9,155 nucleotides of DNA from Clostridia bacterium (GTDB taxonomy: Bacteria > Bacillota > Clostridia > Oscillospirales > Butyricicoccaceae): positions 1-9,155 of the forward strand of contig JAFYMQ010000176.1 in NCBI GenBank assembly GCA_017556565.1. Direction: 5' to 3'. Below, piece after piece: positions 1-6,402 of this stretch. The number at the start of each line of letters is the position of its first letter. Position 1 is the first letter of the stretch. The notes below the pieces were generated by a model. The model had not been told where the DNA came from. It saw only the letters and a list, made by a program, of their open reading frames with translations, and did not search any database. A program made the translations under genes and the position numbers.

Positions 1-725
1 GGATTGTACGCACCGCCCAGGAACTGCATCTCTATAAGGTCGCCAAGCAGCAGATCTTTGCCGCCGCCCAACAGCTTGGAAATAGCAAAGGTGCTGATAG
101 AGGGAACAAATACCATGGTAATACCCGAAAGCACACCGAGCAGGCTGAGGGGGAATATTACGCGGAAGAATACGTTTATAGAGTTTGCGCCGAGATCCTG
201 TGCAGCCTCTATAACAGAGCGGTCAAGCTTGATGATGACCGAGTATATAGGCATTATCATAAAGGGGAGGTAGTTGTATACCATACCCAGCCCGACGGCG
301 CCGTCGGTGTTGATGAGGGGTATATAGTCAACACCCAGTGCTGCAAGAATACCGAGCTTGCCCAGAAGCTGGTTGATAAGACCGGTGTTTTCCAGAATGC
401 TCATCCAGGAATATGTACGCAGGATAAAGTTTATCCACATGGGGAGCATTATGAGCATCATGGTTATACGCTGCATAGCGGGGCTTTCTTTGGAGAGTAT
501 GTATGCAAAAGGATAACCGATGATGAAAGAAATCACGGTGGCGATAAATGCCAGCCAAAGACTTCTGCCAAAAACGTTGGCATATGTACCCAGTCCTGAA
601 ATGTTATCGGTCGTAAAGCCGCCGTCCGATGCGGTAAACGCGTATATAACTATCAGTACAAGGGGAATGACTACAAACAGTGCCATCCACACAACGTAGG
701 GAATGGATAAAAACTTCTTACGCAT
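1..725 (-). CDS. potB: Spermidine/putrescine-type ABC transporter permease PotB (partial, C-terminus off the window)
   Basis: Inner-membrane permease subunit of a polyamine (spermidine/putrescine) importer, working with the PotA ATPase encoded just upstream. Reading the minus strand from ATG 725-723 gives 241 uninterrupted residues to the window edge with no stop; PotB proteins are usually about 275-285 residues, so roughly 35-45 are missing. Hydrophobic segments are visible near residues 8-31, 56-78, 86-105, 143-165 and 187-213. The cytoplasmic EAA loop that docks on the ATPase is clear (EAAQDLGAN, 173-181, then FFRVIFPLS). The stretch [15 protein letters not shown] (222-236) matches the late PotB region. 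The start codon has an ideal AGGAGG 7 nt upstream, inside the end of potA, and the two genes overlap by 8 nt (718-725), suggesting coupled translation. The remaining components (potC and the binding protein) would be expected beyond position 1. The family call is firm. The substrate is inferred from similarity; spermidine versus putrescine cannot be told. Confidence 0.93.
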   Translation of the reverse strand, partial: MRKKFLSIPYVVWMALFVVIPLVLIVIYAFTASDGGFTTDNISGLGTYANVFGRSLWLAFIATVISFIIGYPFAYILSKESPAMQRITMMLIMLPMWINFILRTYSWMSILENTGLINQLLGKLGILAALGVDYIPLINTDGAVGLGMVYNYLPFMIMPIYSVIIKLDRSVIEAAQDLGANSINVFFRVIFPLSLLGVLSGITMVFVPSISTFAISKLLGGGKDLLLGDLIEMQFLGGAYN

Positions 726-1779
726 TTTTATCCTCCTCTTTGGGAGTCTTGTGCATTATGTGGATATCATCGGGATGCAGGTAGATACCAACATTCTCTC
801 CTACAGATGCGTTGCGGATGGAGTGAATGGTCCATGTAAAGTGCTCGCTCTCGACGAGTATCTCATAATGAACACCCATAAAGGTTACCGAGGTGACCTT
901 GCCGGTTATCTGACCCTTGTCGTAGGGGGTCAGGGTGATATCCTCGGGACGGACTACGATGTCAACAGGCTCGTTTTCGGCAAAACCTGTATCCAGACAG
1001 GGGAAATCGGTACCGCAGAAATTGACCAGCAGGTCTTTTTTCATTGTACCGTCTATAATATTGCTCTCGCCGATAAAATCAGCGACAAATGCGTTCTTGG
1101 GCTCGTTGTAAATGTCCACGGGAGTGCCGATCTGCTGTATGATGCCCTTTTTCATGATAACGATGGTATCGCTCATTGTGAGGGCTTCTTCCTGATCGTG
1201 GGTAACGTAGACGAATGTGATACCGACCTGCTGCTGTATAGCCTTCAGCTCGCGCTGCATTTCCTTGCGGAGCTTGAGGTCAAGTGCGCCCAGAGGCTCG
1301 TCCAGCAGGAGGACTTTGGGGTGGTTGACCAGAGCGCGTGCAATAGCTATACGCTGCTGCTCACCGCCGGACAGATTGGAAACGTGTCTCTGCTCATAAC
1401 CAGACAGATTGACCAGACGGAGCATTTCCTTTACCTTGTCGCGGATCTCACTTTCGGGTCTTTTGGCGATGCGCAGACCGAATGCGATATTGTCATACAC
1501 GTTGAGGTGGGTAAACAGAGCATAGCGCTGAAAAACTGTGTTGACATGACGCTTGTGAGGGGGAACATTGTTGATGATCTTCCCATTAAAATATATATTA
1601 CCGGAGTCGGGTGTCTCAAAGCCGCCGATAAGTCGCAGAGTGGTGGTCTTTCCGCAGCCGGAAGGGCCAAGCAGAGTGACAAATTCTTTGTCCCTGACAT
1701 ACAGATTCAGATTGTTGAGAATCTGCTTTTCACCGTATGATTTATTGATATTTTCCAAGAGAATAAGACGTTCAGACAT
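718..1779 (-). CDS. potA: Spermidine/putrescine ABC transporter ATP-binding protein PotA
   Basis: Cytoplasmic ATPase that powers polyamine import through PotB/PotC. The 353-residue protein has all nucleotide-binding elements in order: Walker A GPSGCGKT (38-45), Q-loop Gln84 in VFQRYALF, signature LSGGEQQR (136-143), Walker B VLLLDEP (156-162), D-loop GALD (164-167) and switch His194 in VTHDQEEAL. The C-terminal third (about 235-345, with VRPEDI at 276-281) is the TOBE-type regulatory domain typical of PotA/MalK-class ATPases, and the length fits the family. I chose ATG 1779-1777 (protein begins MSERL). An in-frame TTG at 1791 would add four residues, but it overlaps the Shine-Dalgarno GGAGG, so it is not a credible start. 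Transcription probably starts near 1805 from a near-consensus promoter. It is the first gene of the operon, overlapping potB by 8 nt. Other sugar or iron ATPases share the fold, but the neighbouring PotB-like permease supports the polyamine assignment. Confidence 0.94.
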   Translation of the reverse strand: MSERLILLENINKSYGEKQILNNLNLYVRDKEFVTLLGPSGCGKTTTLRLIGGFETPDSGNIYFNGKIINNVPPHKRHVNTVFQRYALFTHLNVYDNIAFGLRIAKRPESEIRDKVKEMLRLVNLSGYEQRHVSNLSGGEQQRIAIARALVNHPKVLLLDEPLGALDLKLRKEMQRELKAIQQQVGITFVYVTHDQEEALTMSDTIVIMKKGIIQQIGTPVDIYNEPKNAFVADFIGESNIIDGTMKKDLLVNFCGTDFPCLDTGFAENEPVDIVVRPEDITLTPYDKGQITGKVTSVTFMGVHYEILVESEHFTWTIHSIRNASVGENVGIYLHPDDIHIMHKTPKEEDKNA

Positions 1780-1811
1780 AATACCCTCCAAATATATACT
1801 TCATCACGATG

Positions 1812-1839
1812 AGTATAGCACTTTTTCAGCATATGTCAA
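1812..1839 (-). promoter_or_regulatory. Sigma-A-type promoter of potA-potB
   Basis: On the minus strand a perfect -35 TTGACA (1839-1834) is separated by 16 bp from a near-perfect -10 TATACT (1817-1812). The predicted start point, near 1805, leaves a leader of about 26 nt before ATG 1779, with GGAGG in place. A perfect inverted repeat (1841-1859) sits right against the -35 element and could be an operator. Confidence 0.8.
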
Positions 1840-1840
1840 T

Positions 1841-1859
1841 GATTTTTTATCAAAAAATC
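1841..1859. repeat. AT-rich perfect inverted repeat next to the potA -35
   Basis: Two 8-bp arms (gatttttt / aaaaaatc) flank the 3-nt spacer atc. The repeat begins one base upstream of the potA -35 hexamer. Its position suits a regulator binding site. It also lies in the U-rich tail following the inverted repeat at 1868-1934, so it may merely be part of a terminator region. The structure is certain; the function is a guess. Confidence 0.45.
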
Positions 1860-1867
1860 CAATAAAA

Positions 1868-1934
1868 TAAGAGAAAAACGAGCGCTGATTTATGAAAGCT
1901 TTAAAAAGCTTTAAAATGCTCCGTTTTTCTCTTA
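1868..1934 (-). terminator. Long inverted repeat, probable terminator of the pseudouridine synthase gene
   Basis: Arms 1918-1934 and 1868-1883 are complementary over 16 pairs with a single bulged base (core taagagaaaaacg / cgtttttctctta). Read on the minus strand, the right-hand arm ends in a U-rich stretch, as in an A-tract/U-tract intrinsic terminator. The 34-nt loop contains two copies of aaagcttt that can form a small inner hairpin. It starts about 20 nt after the pseudouridine synthase stop codon and lies before the potA promoter, so it would insulate the two minus-strand units. Together with 1780-1867 and 1935-1954 this accounts for the 175-nt gap, in which I see no small gene. Confidence 0.55.
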
Positions 1935-1954
1935 AAATCTAATGCGTTGATATT

Positions 1955-2911
1955 TCAATAATTTTTGAGGAACCAGTCCTTGAAATCGATATTTTCCACC
2001 TCAAAACTCTTGCCGTTGAGGTAGTTGAGTATACCCGCGTCGGTCTTGAATGCAAAAATCAGCTTATAAGAGCAAAGTGCCTGATGTTTATAGGGCAATC
2101 CTTTGTTCATTGCGGCTGTGCCGTACTTGGTATCGCCCACCAGCGGATGGCCTGCCTCGGCAAGCTGTGCGCGTATCTGATGGGTGCGTCCGGTCAGCAG
2201 TCGGCAGCGCAGCAAAGACAAGCCGCCTTTGGATGCAATGACGTTGTATTGTGTCTCGGCGGTGAGAGCGCCGCGGCTGCGGTCACGGTCTATATACACG
2301 CGCTTTTCCGTAGTGTCACGGCGCAGAAAGTTTTTGAGCACGCCTTTTGATGCTTTGGGTGTTCCGTGGACAAGGCAGAGATAGTATTTGTCGATCTCAC
2401 GCTCTTTTATCTTTTCGTTGAGTATGCGCAGTGCCTCAGCGGTTTTTGCAGCGATGACAATGCCCTGAGTATTGCGGTCAATACGGTTGCACAGAGATGG
2501 GGCAAAAGGCGAGTCCAGCGGATCCCACTGTCCGGTGTGGTAGAGATGGGCCTTAATGCGGTTTATAAGAGTGTCGTCTTTGCCGCTTTCGTCCTCGTGG
2601 ACTACCATGCCCACGGGCTTGTTGACCAGCAGTATATTGTCATCCTCGTATACGATGTCAATTACGTCGCTGACGCGTGTATAGGCGTTTTCCGTGTTGG
2701 GTGCATCAAAGAACTCGTCGTTGATATACAGCTGCAGCACGTCGTTTTCGCACAGTTTGGTGGAGGGTTCACAGCGTTTTCCGTTGAGTTTTATGCGCTT
2801 GAGACGGAAATATTTGTGCATAAGAGAGGGTGGGAGAGAGGGTAAAGCCTTGGAAAGATACTTGTCTACACGCTGTCCTGCAGAATTTTTGGTAATATTG
2901 TGTTCTTTCAT
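1955..2911 (-). CDS. RluA-family (RluC/RluD-like) pseudouridine synthase
   Basis: Isomerises specific uridines to pseudouridine in rRNA or tRNA; the target base cannot be read from the sequence. The 318-residue protein has an N-terminal S4-type RNA-binding segment (about 13-65, beginning QRVDKYLSKALPSLP) and then the catalytic domain (about 85-300). The catalytic aspartate is Asp145 in CNRIDRNTQG; other family markers are LLVNKPVGMVVH (94-105) and GRTHQIRAQL (241-250) followed by GHPLVGDTKYG (254-264). The catalytic motif differs from the textbook HRLDxxTSG: Asn replaces His and Gln replaces Ser, while Asp and Arg are kept. Size and S4 domain fit RluC/RluD rather than the shorter RluA. ATG 2911-2909 is preceded by AAGGA at 9 nt. 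The gene is monocistronic and divergent from yceD. I leave the gene symbol blank because paralogues in Clostridia are numerous. Confidence 0.9.
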   Translation of the reverse strand: MKEHNITKNSAGQRVDKYLSKALPSLPPSLMHKYFRLKRIKLNGKRCEPSTKLCENDVLQLYINDEFFDAPNTENAYTRVSDVIDIVYEDDNILLVNKPVGMVVHEDESGKDDTLINRIKAHLYHTGQWDPLDSPFAPSLCNRIDRNTQGIVIAAKTAEALRILNEKIKEREIDKYYLCLVHGTPKASKGVLKNFLRRDTTEKRVYIDRDRSRGALTAETQYNVIASKGGLSLLRCRLLTGRTHQIRAQLAEAGHPLVGDTKYGTAAMNKGLPYKHQALCSYKLIFAFKTDAGILNYLNGKSFEVENIDFKDWFLKNY

Positions 2912-2923
2912 AATAAAAAATCC

Positions 2924-2952
2924 TTGACTTTTAGTGTTTATATCAATATAAT
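2924..2952 (+). promoter_or_regulatory. Sigma-A-type promoter of yceD-rpmF
   Basis: TTGACT (2924-2929), a 17-bp spacer, and a perfect TATAAT (2947-2952) predict a start near 2959 and a short leader of about 24 nt before ATG 2983. This is among the best promoters in the window, as expected for ribosomal-protein expression. The first bases of its -35 overlap the Shine-Dalgarno of the divergent pseudouridine synthase gene. Confidence 0.82.
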
Positions 2953-2972
2953 ATAAGTTGCGTATTTGTGAA
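2945..2972 (-). promoter_or_regulatory. Candidate promoter of the pseudouridine synthase gene
   Basis: On the minus strand, TTCACA (2972-2967), 16 bp, then TATATT (2950-2945) would start transcription near 2938, about 27 nt before ATG 2911. The match is moderate. Its -10 overlaps the -10 of the opposite yceD promoter, and its -35 overlaps the yceD Shine-Dalgarno. Confidence 0.4.
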
Positions 2973-2982
2973 AGGACGAACT

Positions 2983-3492
2983 ATGAAGGTAAGCTTAAAA
3001 GAGCTTCGGTCAGGAGTTTGCTCTCACATCGACTTTGATTATACCATAGATTTATCAAAAGAGGAAGTAAACTTTGAGTTTCCTTTCAAAAAACCTGTCA
3101 GACTTTCGGGAAGTATCTCGGATATGGCGGGTGTGCTCAATCTTTCTGCCGATATTGAGACTGAGGTTTCGAGCCAATGTGCAAGATGCGGCAAGCCGGT
3201 TGAGTATAACAAGCTCGTTGAGGTCGATTTCGTGCTTGTAGCCGAAAATGACGGAACAGCTGATGAGGGAGACGGAGTCTTCACTGTGGGTGACGAAGTT
3301 GATCTGGATGAGATTCTTGTATCTGAGCTGATACTCAACATGGATATGATTACATTGTGCAGCGAAGATTGCAAGGGCCTGTGCTTTAAGTGCGGCGTCG
3401 ATCTCAATCTGGGTGAATGCGGCTGTGACAGAACGGGCAAGATAAGCCCCTTTGCTGACTTAGCCAAACTTTTTACAGACGACAATAATTAA
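2983..3492 (+). CDS. yceD: YceD/DUF177 family protein, partner gene of L32
   Basis: A DUF177 (YceD; YlbN in Bacillus) protein of 169 residues. Family members are encoded next to rpmF almost everywhere and have been linked to 23S rRNA accumulation; the biochemical role is not settled. The visible hallmark is a set of cysteines that probably binds metal: CARC (66-69), then CSEDCKGLCFKCG (126-138), then CGC (146-148), with the family-typical CKGLC and GVDLN stretches. An acidic loop lies between (88-110). I chose ATG 2983-2985, with AAAGGA 6 nt upstream. An in-frame GTG at 2968 lies only ~9 nt after the predicted transcription start and overlaps the ribosome binding site region, so it is unlikely. 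The intergenic distance to rpmF is 30 nt, so the two genes are almost surely cotranscribed. Confidence 0.9.
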   Translation: MKVSLKELRSGVCSHIDFDYTIDLSKEEVNFEFPFKKPVRLSGSISDMAGVLNLSADIETEVSSQCARCGKPVEYNKLVEVDFVLVAENDGTADEGDGVFTVGDEVDLDEILVSELILNMDMITLCSEDCKGLCFKCGVDLNLGECGCDRTGKISPFADLAKLFTDDNN

Positions 3493-3522
3493 AAATGTTT
3501 ACATACTTAGGAGGTGTACCCC

Positions 3523-3711
3523 ATGGCAGTACCAAGAGCGAGAATATCCAAGCAGAGAAGAGACAAGAGACGCAGCGCTAACTGGAAGCTTGCGTTGCCC
3601 GGCGTTTCCAAGTGCCCCAAATGCGGAGAACCCGTACTCTCTCACAGAGCCTGCAAGGCTTGCGGCACTTATAACGGTCGTGAAGTTATAAAAGTGAACG
3701 AAGAGAAATAA
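3523..3711 (+). CDS. rpmF: 50S ribosomal protein L32 (bL32), zinc-ribbon form
   Basis: Structural protein of the large ribosomal subunit. The 62-residue product starts with the typical [17 protein letters not shown] and then NWKL. It carries four cysteines in a zinc ribbon, CPKC (31-34) and CKAC (44-47), so this is the zinc-binding (C+) variant rather than the cysteine-free paralogue some bacteria use under zinc limitation. ATG 3523 is preceded by an extended AGGAGGTG (3509-3516) at 6 nt. A GTG inside that Shine-Dalgarno (3514) is in frame but cannot be the start. The gene follows yceD by 30 nt, the conserved arrangement, and is followed by a strong hairpin terminator 8 nt after its stop codon. 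Confidence 0.97.
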   Translation: MAVPRARISKQRRDKRRSANWKLALPGVSKCPKCGEPVLSHRACKACGTYNGREVIKVNEEK

Positions 3712-3719
3712 GCAGATGG

Positions 3720-3754
3720 AAACGGAGAGGGTATTATGCCCTCTCCGTTTTTTT
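3720..3754 (+). terminator. Strong intrinsic terminator after rpmF, abutting the next gene
   Basis: A perfect 12-bp stem (aaacggagaggg / ccctctccgttt) closes a 7-nt loop tattatg and ends in seven T. The T-run finishes at 3754; the next gene's GGAG begins at 3755 and its ATG at 3765. There is therefore almost no room for a downstream promoter, so the hairpin may act as a partial terminator or attenuator. The loop itself contains TATTAT (3732-3737), a possible -10 with only a poor -35 (taagca, 3709-3714). Confidence 0.9.
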
Positions 3755-3764
3755 GGAGAAAATT

Positions 3765-5078
3765 ATGAGTGCATTGATTAAAGCAGTAGAAAAACGCAGC
3801 CCCGCAGACAAAGCGGGCATAAAAGCAGGAGAAAAGCTTATATCTATAAATGGCAGCCGCATCAGGGACGTTCTTGACTATGATTTTTATTCCTATGACA
3901 GCAAGCTGCTTATAGAGCTGGACAGCGGCACAGGTGTGCGAAAGGTAAAAGTCTCCAAGCCTGAGGGAAGTGACCTTGGTCTTGAGTTTGAGACCTATCT
4001 TATGGACGCGCAGAAGGGCTGCTCAAACAAGTGCGTTTTCTGCTTTATTGATCAGCTGCCCCGCGGCATGAGAAAGACCCTTTATTTCAAGGACGACGAT
4101 GCGCGTCTGTCATTTTTGCTGGGCAACTATATCACACTCACCAATCTCAGCGACGAGGATGCGCAGCGTATCATAAAAATGCGCATTTCGCCTCTCAACG
4201 TATCTGTGCATACCACAGATCCCGAACTGCGTACACTTATGCTGGGCAACAAAAACGGCGGCCCCTCACTCAAGCATCTGTACGCATTCTGCAAAGCAGG
4301 TCTCAAAGTCAAAGCTCAGATAGTCGTATGTCCCGGCCTCAATGACGGCAAGCAGCTGGAAAAGACCCTTTCCGATCTGTCTGCACTCTATCCCTCTATA
4401 GAGAGTATTGCCGTTGTGCCCGTCGGACTCACCAAGCACAGAGAAGGTCTGTACCCGCTCAAGCCTGTTGACAAAACAGCGGCAGGTGAGATCATTGATA
4501 TCGTGGACAAAGCCAGAAGTGCAAATCTCAAGGCCAAGCGCCCTGCTATGTGCTGCGCTGCCGATGAACTGTATCTCAAGGCAGAGCGTGATCTGCCCGA
4601 TGCAGATTATTATGAGGGCTTTGCCCAGCTTGAAAACGGCGTTGGTCTTATGGCATCGTTTGCTGATGAGCTTGAGCTTTGCCTCAAAATGGAGGACGAG
4701 TTTGCTCCTCCCAAGCCCTGGTATATTTGCTGCGGACTGTCGGCAGAGGGCTTTATGAACAAAATGGTCGAAAAACTCAGGACAAAATGCCCCAAGCTTG
4801 ACTGCAAGGTTGTCGGTATTCCCAACGAGTTTTTTGGCGGCATGGTAGACGTCAGCGGTCTTGTGACCGGCGGCGATCTTATTGCAAGAATGAAGCAGGA
4901 AGACAAACGGGAGAGAATACTCATTCCCGATGTAATGCTCAGACATGGCGAGACGGTATTTCTTGATGACGTAAGCGTCGAGGAGGCCGAGGAAAAGCTG
5001 GGCATGAAGATAGATGTTCTCAAAGTAGACGGCGGAGAGTTTCTTGACGCTTTTATAATAGGAGGTCAAAATGGATAA
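3765..5078 (+). CDS. DUF512 family protein: PDZ-like domain plus radical-SAM-type Fe-S domain
   Basis: Conserved protein of unknown function, widespread in Firmicutes and usually next to der. The 437-residue chain begins with a PDZ-like segment (about 4-65; SPADKAGIKAGEKLISING at 12-30), then a radical-SAM-like region with the cluster motif CSNKCVFC (Cys86, Cys90, Cys93; CxxxCxxC), then the DUF512 C-terminal part (ENGVGL 290-295, FFGGMVDVSGLVTGGD 356-371, FLDDVS 399-404). Two vicinal cysteine pairs (Cys263-264, Cys322-323) may be extra metal or redox ligands. The length is normal. The start is ATG 3765, with GGAG at 3755-3758; an in-frame TTG at 3753 lies across the terminator T-run and the Shine-Dalgarno and is rejected. 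Its 3' end overlaps der by 8 nt and carries der's ribosome binding site. The partner fold suggests an SAM-dependent or redox enzyme, but no substrate is known to me. The family call is firm and the function open. Confidence 0.9.
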   Translation: MSALIKAVEKRSPADKAGIKAGEKLISINGSRIRDVLDYDFYSYDSKLLIELDSGTGVRKVKVSKPEGSDLGLEFETYLMDAQKGCSNKCVFCFIDQLPRGMRKTLYFKDDDARLSFLLGNYITLTNLSDEDAQRIIKMRISPLNVSVHTTDPELRTLMLGNKNGGPSLKHLYAFCKAGLKVKAQIVVCPGLNDGKQLEKTLSDLSALYPSIESIAVVPVGLTKHREGLYPLKPVDKTAAGEIIDIVDKARSANLKAKRPAMCCAADELYLKAERDLPDADYYEGFAQLENGVGLMASFADELELCLKMEDEFAPPKPWYICCGLSAEGFMNKMVEKLRTKCPKLDCKVVGIPNEFFGGMVDVSGLVTGGDLIARMKQEDKRERILIPDVMLRHGETVFLDDVSVEEAEEKLGMKIDVLKVDGGEFLDAFIIGGQNG

Positions 5079-6399
5079 GCCGGTAGTAGCAATAGTGGGC
5101 AGACCCAATGTAGGAAAGTCCCTTTTATTCAACAGAATTACAGAAAAACGCCATTCGATAGTAGAAGATACCCCGGGCGTAACCCGTGACCGTATCTACG
5201 GTGATGCCGAGTGGCGCGGCCGCCCCTTTACGGTAATTGATACGGGCGGTATCGAACCCCATACCGAAAACGAAATACTCAGGTTTATGCGTGAGCAGGC
5301 ACTTATCGCCATCGATCACGCAGACGTAGTTGTGCTTGTTGTTGATATCCGCGTAGGTCTTACAGCGGCTGACGAAGATGTCGCCACCATGCTGAAAAAG
5401 GCTAAAAAGCCCGTCGTGGTCGCAGTCAACAAAATGGACTCTCCCGGTGAGCCTCCCGCAGAGTTCTATGAGTTCTACAACCTTGGTCTGGGCAACCCTG
5501 TAGGTGTTTCCGCAATGCACGGCAGCGGTACTGGCGATCTGCTGGACGAGTGCTTTGCATATTTCCCTGAGGAGACAGCTTATGATCCCGATGAGCAGCA
5601 GCCCATCAAGGTCGCTGTCATAGGCAAGCCCAATGCCGGCAAAAGCTCGCTTATCAACTACGTTACAGGCGAGCAGCGTGTTATCGTCAGTCCTGTTGCG
5701 GGCACTACACGCGATGCTATCGACTCTGTTGTCGAGCGGGGAGAGGATAAGTTCCTTTTCATCGATACCGCAGGTATCCGCAGACAGTCCAAGGTCGACA
5801 AACCTATCGAAAAGTTTTCTGTCATGCGTGCACAGATGTCCATCGAGCGCAGCGACGTATGTATTATTATGATCGATGCGGTTGACGGCGTTACAGAGCA
5901 GGATACCAAGATAGCAGGTTATGCCCACGATAACGGCAAGGCAGCTATTATCGCTATCAACAAGTGGGACCTGATCGAAAAAGAAACCGGCACTCAGGCA
6001 GAGTACGAAAAACGCGTACGTCAGCAGCTGGCGTATATGCCTTATGCTCCCGTCGTGTTTATATCCGCCAAGACCGGTCAGAGAGTCAATGACTTGTATG
6101 CGCTCATCAAGACCGTTTACGCAAACAGCTGCATGAGAATCACCACCGGTGCGCTCAACTCCATCCTGTCGGATGCAACCGCACGTGTACAGCCTCCCAC
6201 GGACAAGGGCAAGCGCCTCAAGGTATTCTATATTACACAGGCATCGGTACAGCCTCCCACGTTTGTTTGCTTCTGCAATGATGCGACACTGTTCCATTTC
6301 TCCTATCAGAGATATCTGGAGAACAAGATCCGTGAGACCTATGTGCTCAGCGGTACTCCTATAAGAATGGTTATCCGTCAGCGCGGAGAGGACATATAA
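5071..6399 (+). CDS. der: Ribosome-assembly double GTPase Der (EngA)
   Basis: Essential GTPase with two tandem G domains that acts in late assembly of the 50S subunit. In the 442-residue product, domain 1 has P-loop GRPNVGKS (10-17), DTGG (57-60), NKMD (120-123) and SAM (147-149). Domain 2 has GKPNAGKS (185-192), the TTRD switch (212-215), DTAG (232-235), NKWD (297-300) and SAK (332-334). The C-terminal KH-like domain covers about 355-440, with PPTFVCF and SYQRYLENKIRE. All guanine-nucleotide motifs are intact and the length is typical of the family. ATG 5071 follows AGGAGG (5060-5065) by 5 nt; the start overlaps the DUF512 stop by 8 nt, which suggests translational coupling. plsY begins 3 nt after the stop. 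A 15-bp direct repeat (6187-6201, 6247-6261) encodes VQPPT twice in the KH-like domain. Confidence 0.97.
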   Translation: MDKPVVAIVGRPNVGKSLLFNRITEKRHSIVEDTPGVTRDRIYGDAEWRGRPFTVIDTGGIEPHTENEILRFMREQALIAIDHADVVVLVVDIRVGLTAADEDVATMLKKAKKPVVVAVNKMDSPGEPPAEFYEFYNLGLGNPVGVSAMHGSGTGDLLDECFAYFPEETAYDPDEQQPIKVAVIGKPNAGKSSLINYVTGEQRVIVSPVAGTTRDAIDSVVERGEDKFLFIDTAGIRRQSKVDKPIEKFSVMRAQMSIERSDVCIIMIDAVDGVTEQDTKIAGYAHDNGKAAIIAINKWDLIEKETGTQAEYEKRVRQQLAYMPYAPVVFISAKTGQRVNDLYALIKTVYANSCMRITTGALNSILSDATARVQPPTDKGKRLKVFYITQASVQPPTFVCFCNDATLFHFSYQRYLENKIRETYVLSGTPIRMVIRQRGEDI

Positions 6400-6402
6400 A
6401 CT

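Noticed and set aside
4..273. 89-codon open frame on the plus strand at the left edge
   Set aside because: The minus strand here encodes the unmistakable EAA loop and C-terminal half of PotB; the plus frame is a shadow.
703..1740. 345-codon open frame on the plus strand opposite potA
   Set aside because: It is in codon register with potA, whose ABC-ATPase motifs are complete; it has no recognisable domain and is explained by avoidance of TTA/CTA/TCA in potA.
1780..1791. TTG start giving a four-residue longer PotA (MEGI)
   Set aside because: The TTG overlaps the GGAGG ribosome binding site that serves ATG 1779.
3514..3522. GTG start giving a longer L32
   Set aside because: The GTG is part of the AGGAGGTG Shine-Dalgarno; L32 conventionally begins MAVP at 3523.
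4266..5132. 288-codon open frame on the minus strand opposite the DUF512 gene
   Set aside because: In-register antisense shadow of a conserved gene, without recognisable motifs.
6187..6261. 15-bp direct repeat gtacagcctcccacg, copies 60 bp apart in der
   Set aside because: Both copies encode VQPPT within the KH-like domain, in frame and 20 codons apart; I recall prolines at both places in the family, so coincidental codon identity is more likely than an insertion or recombination trace.
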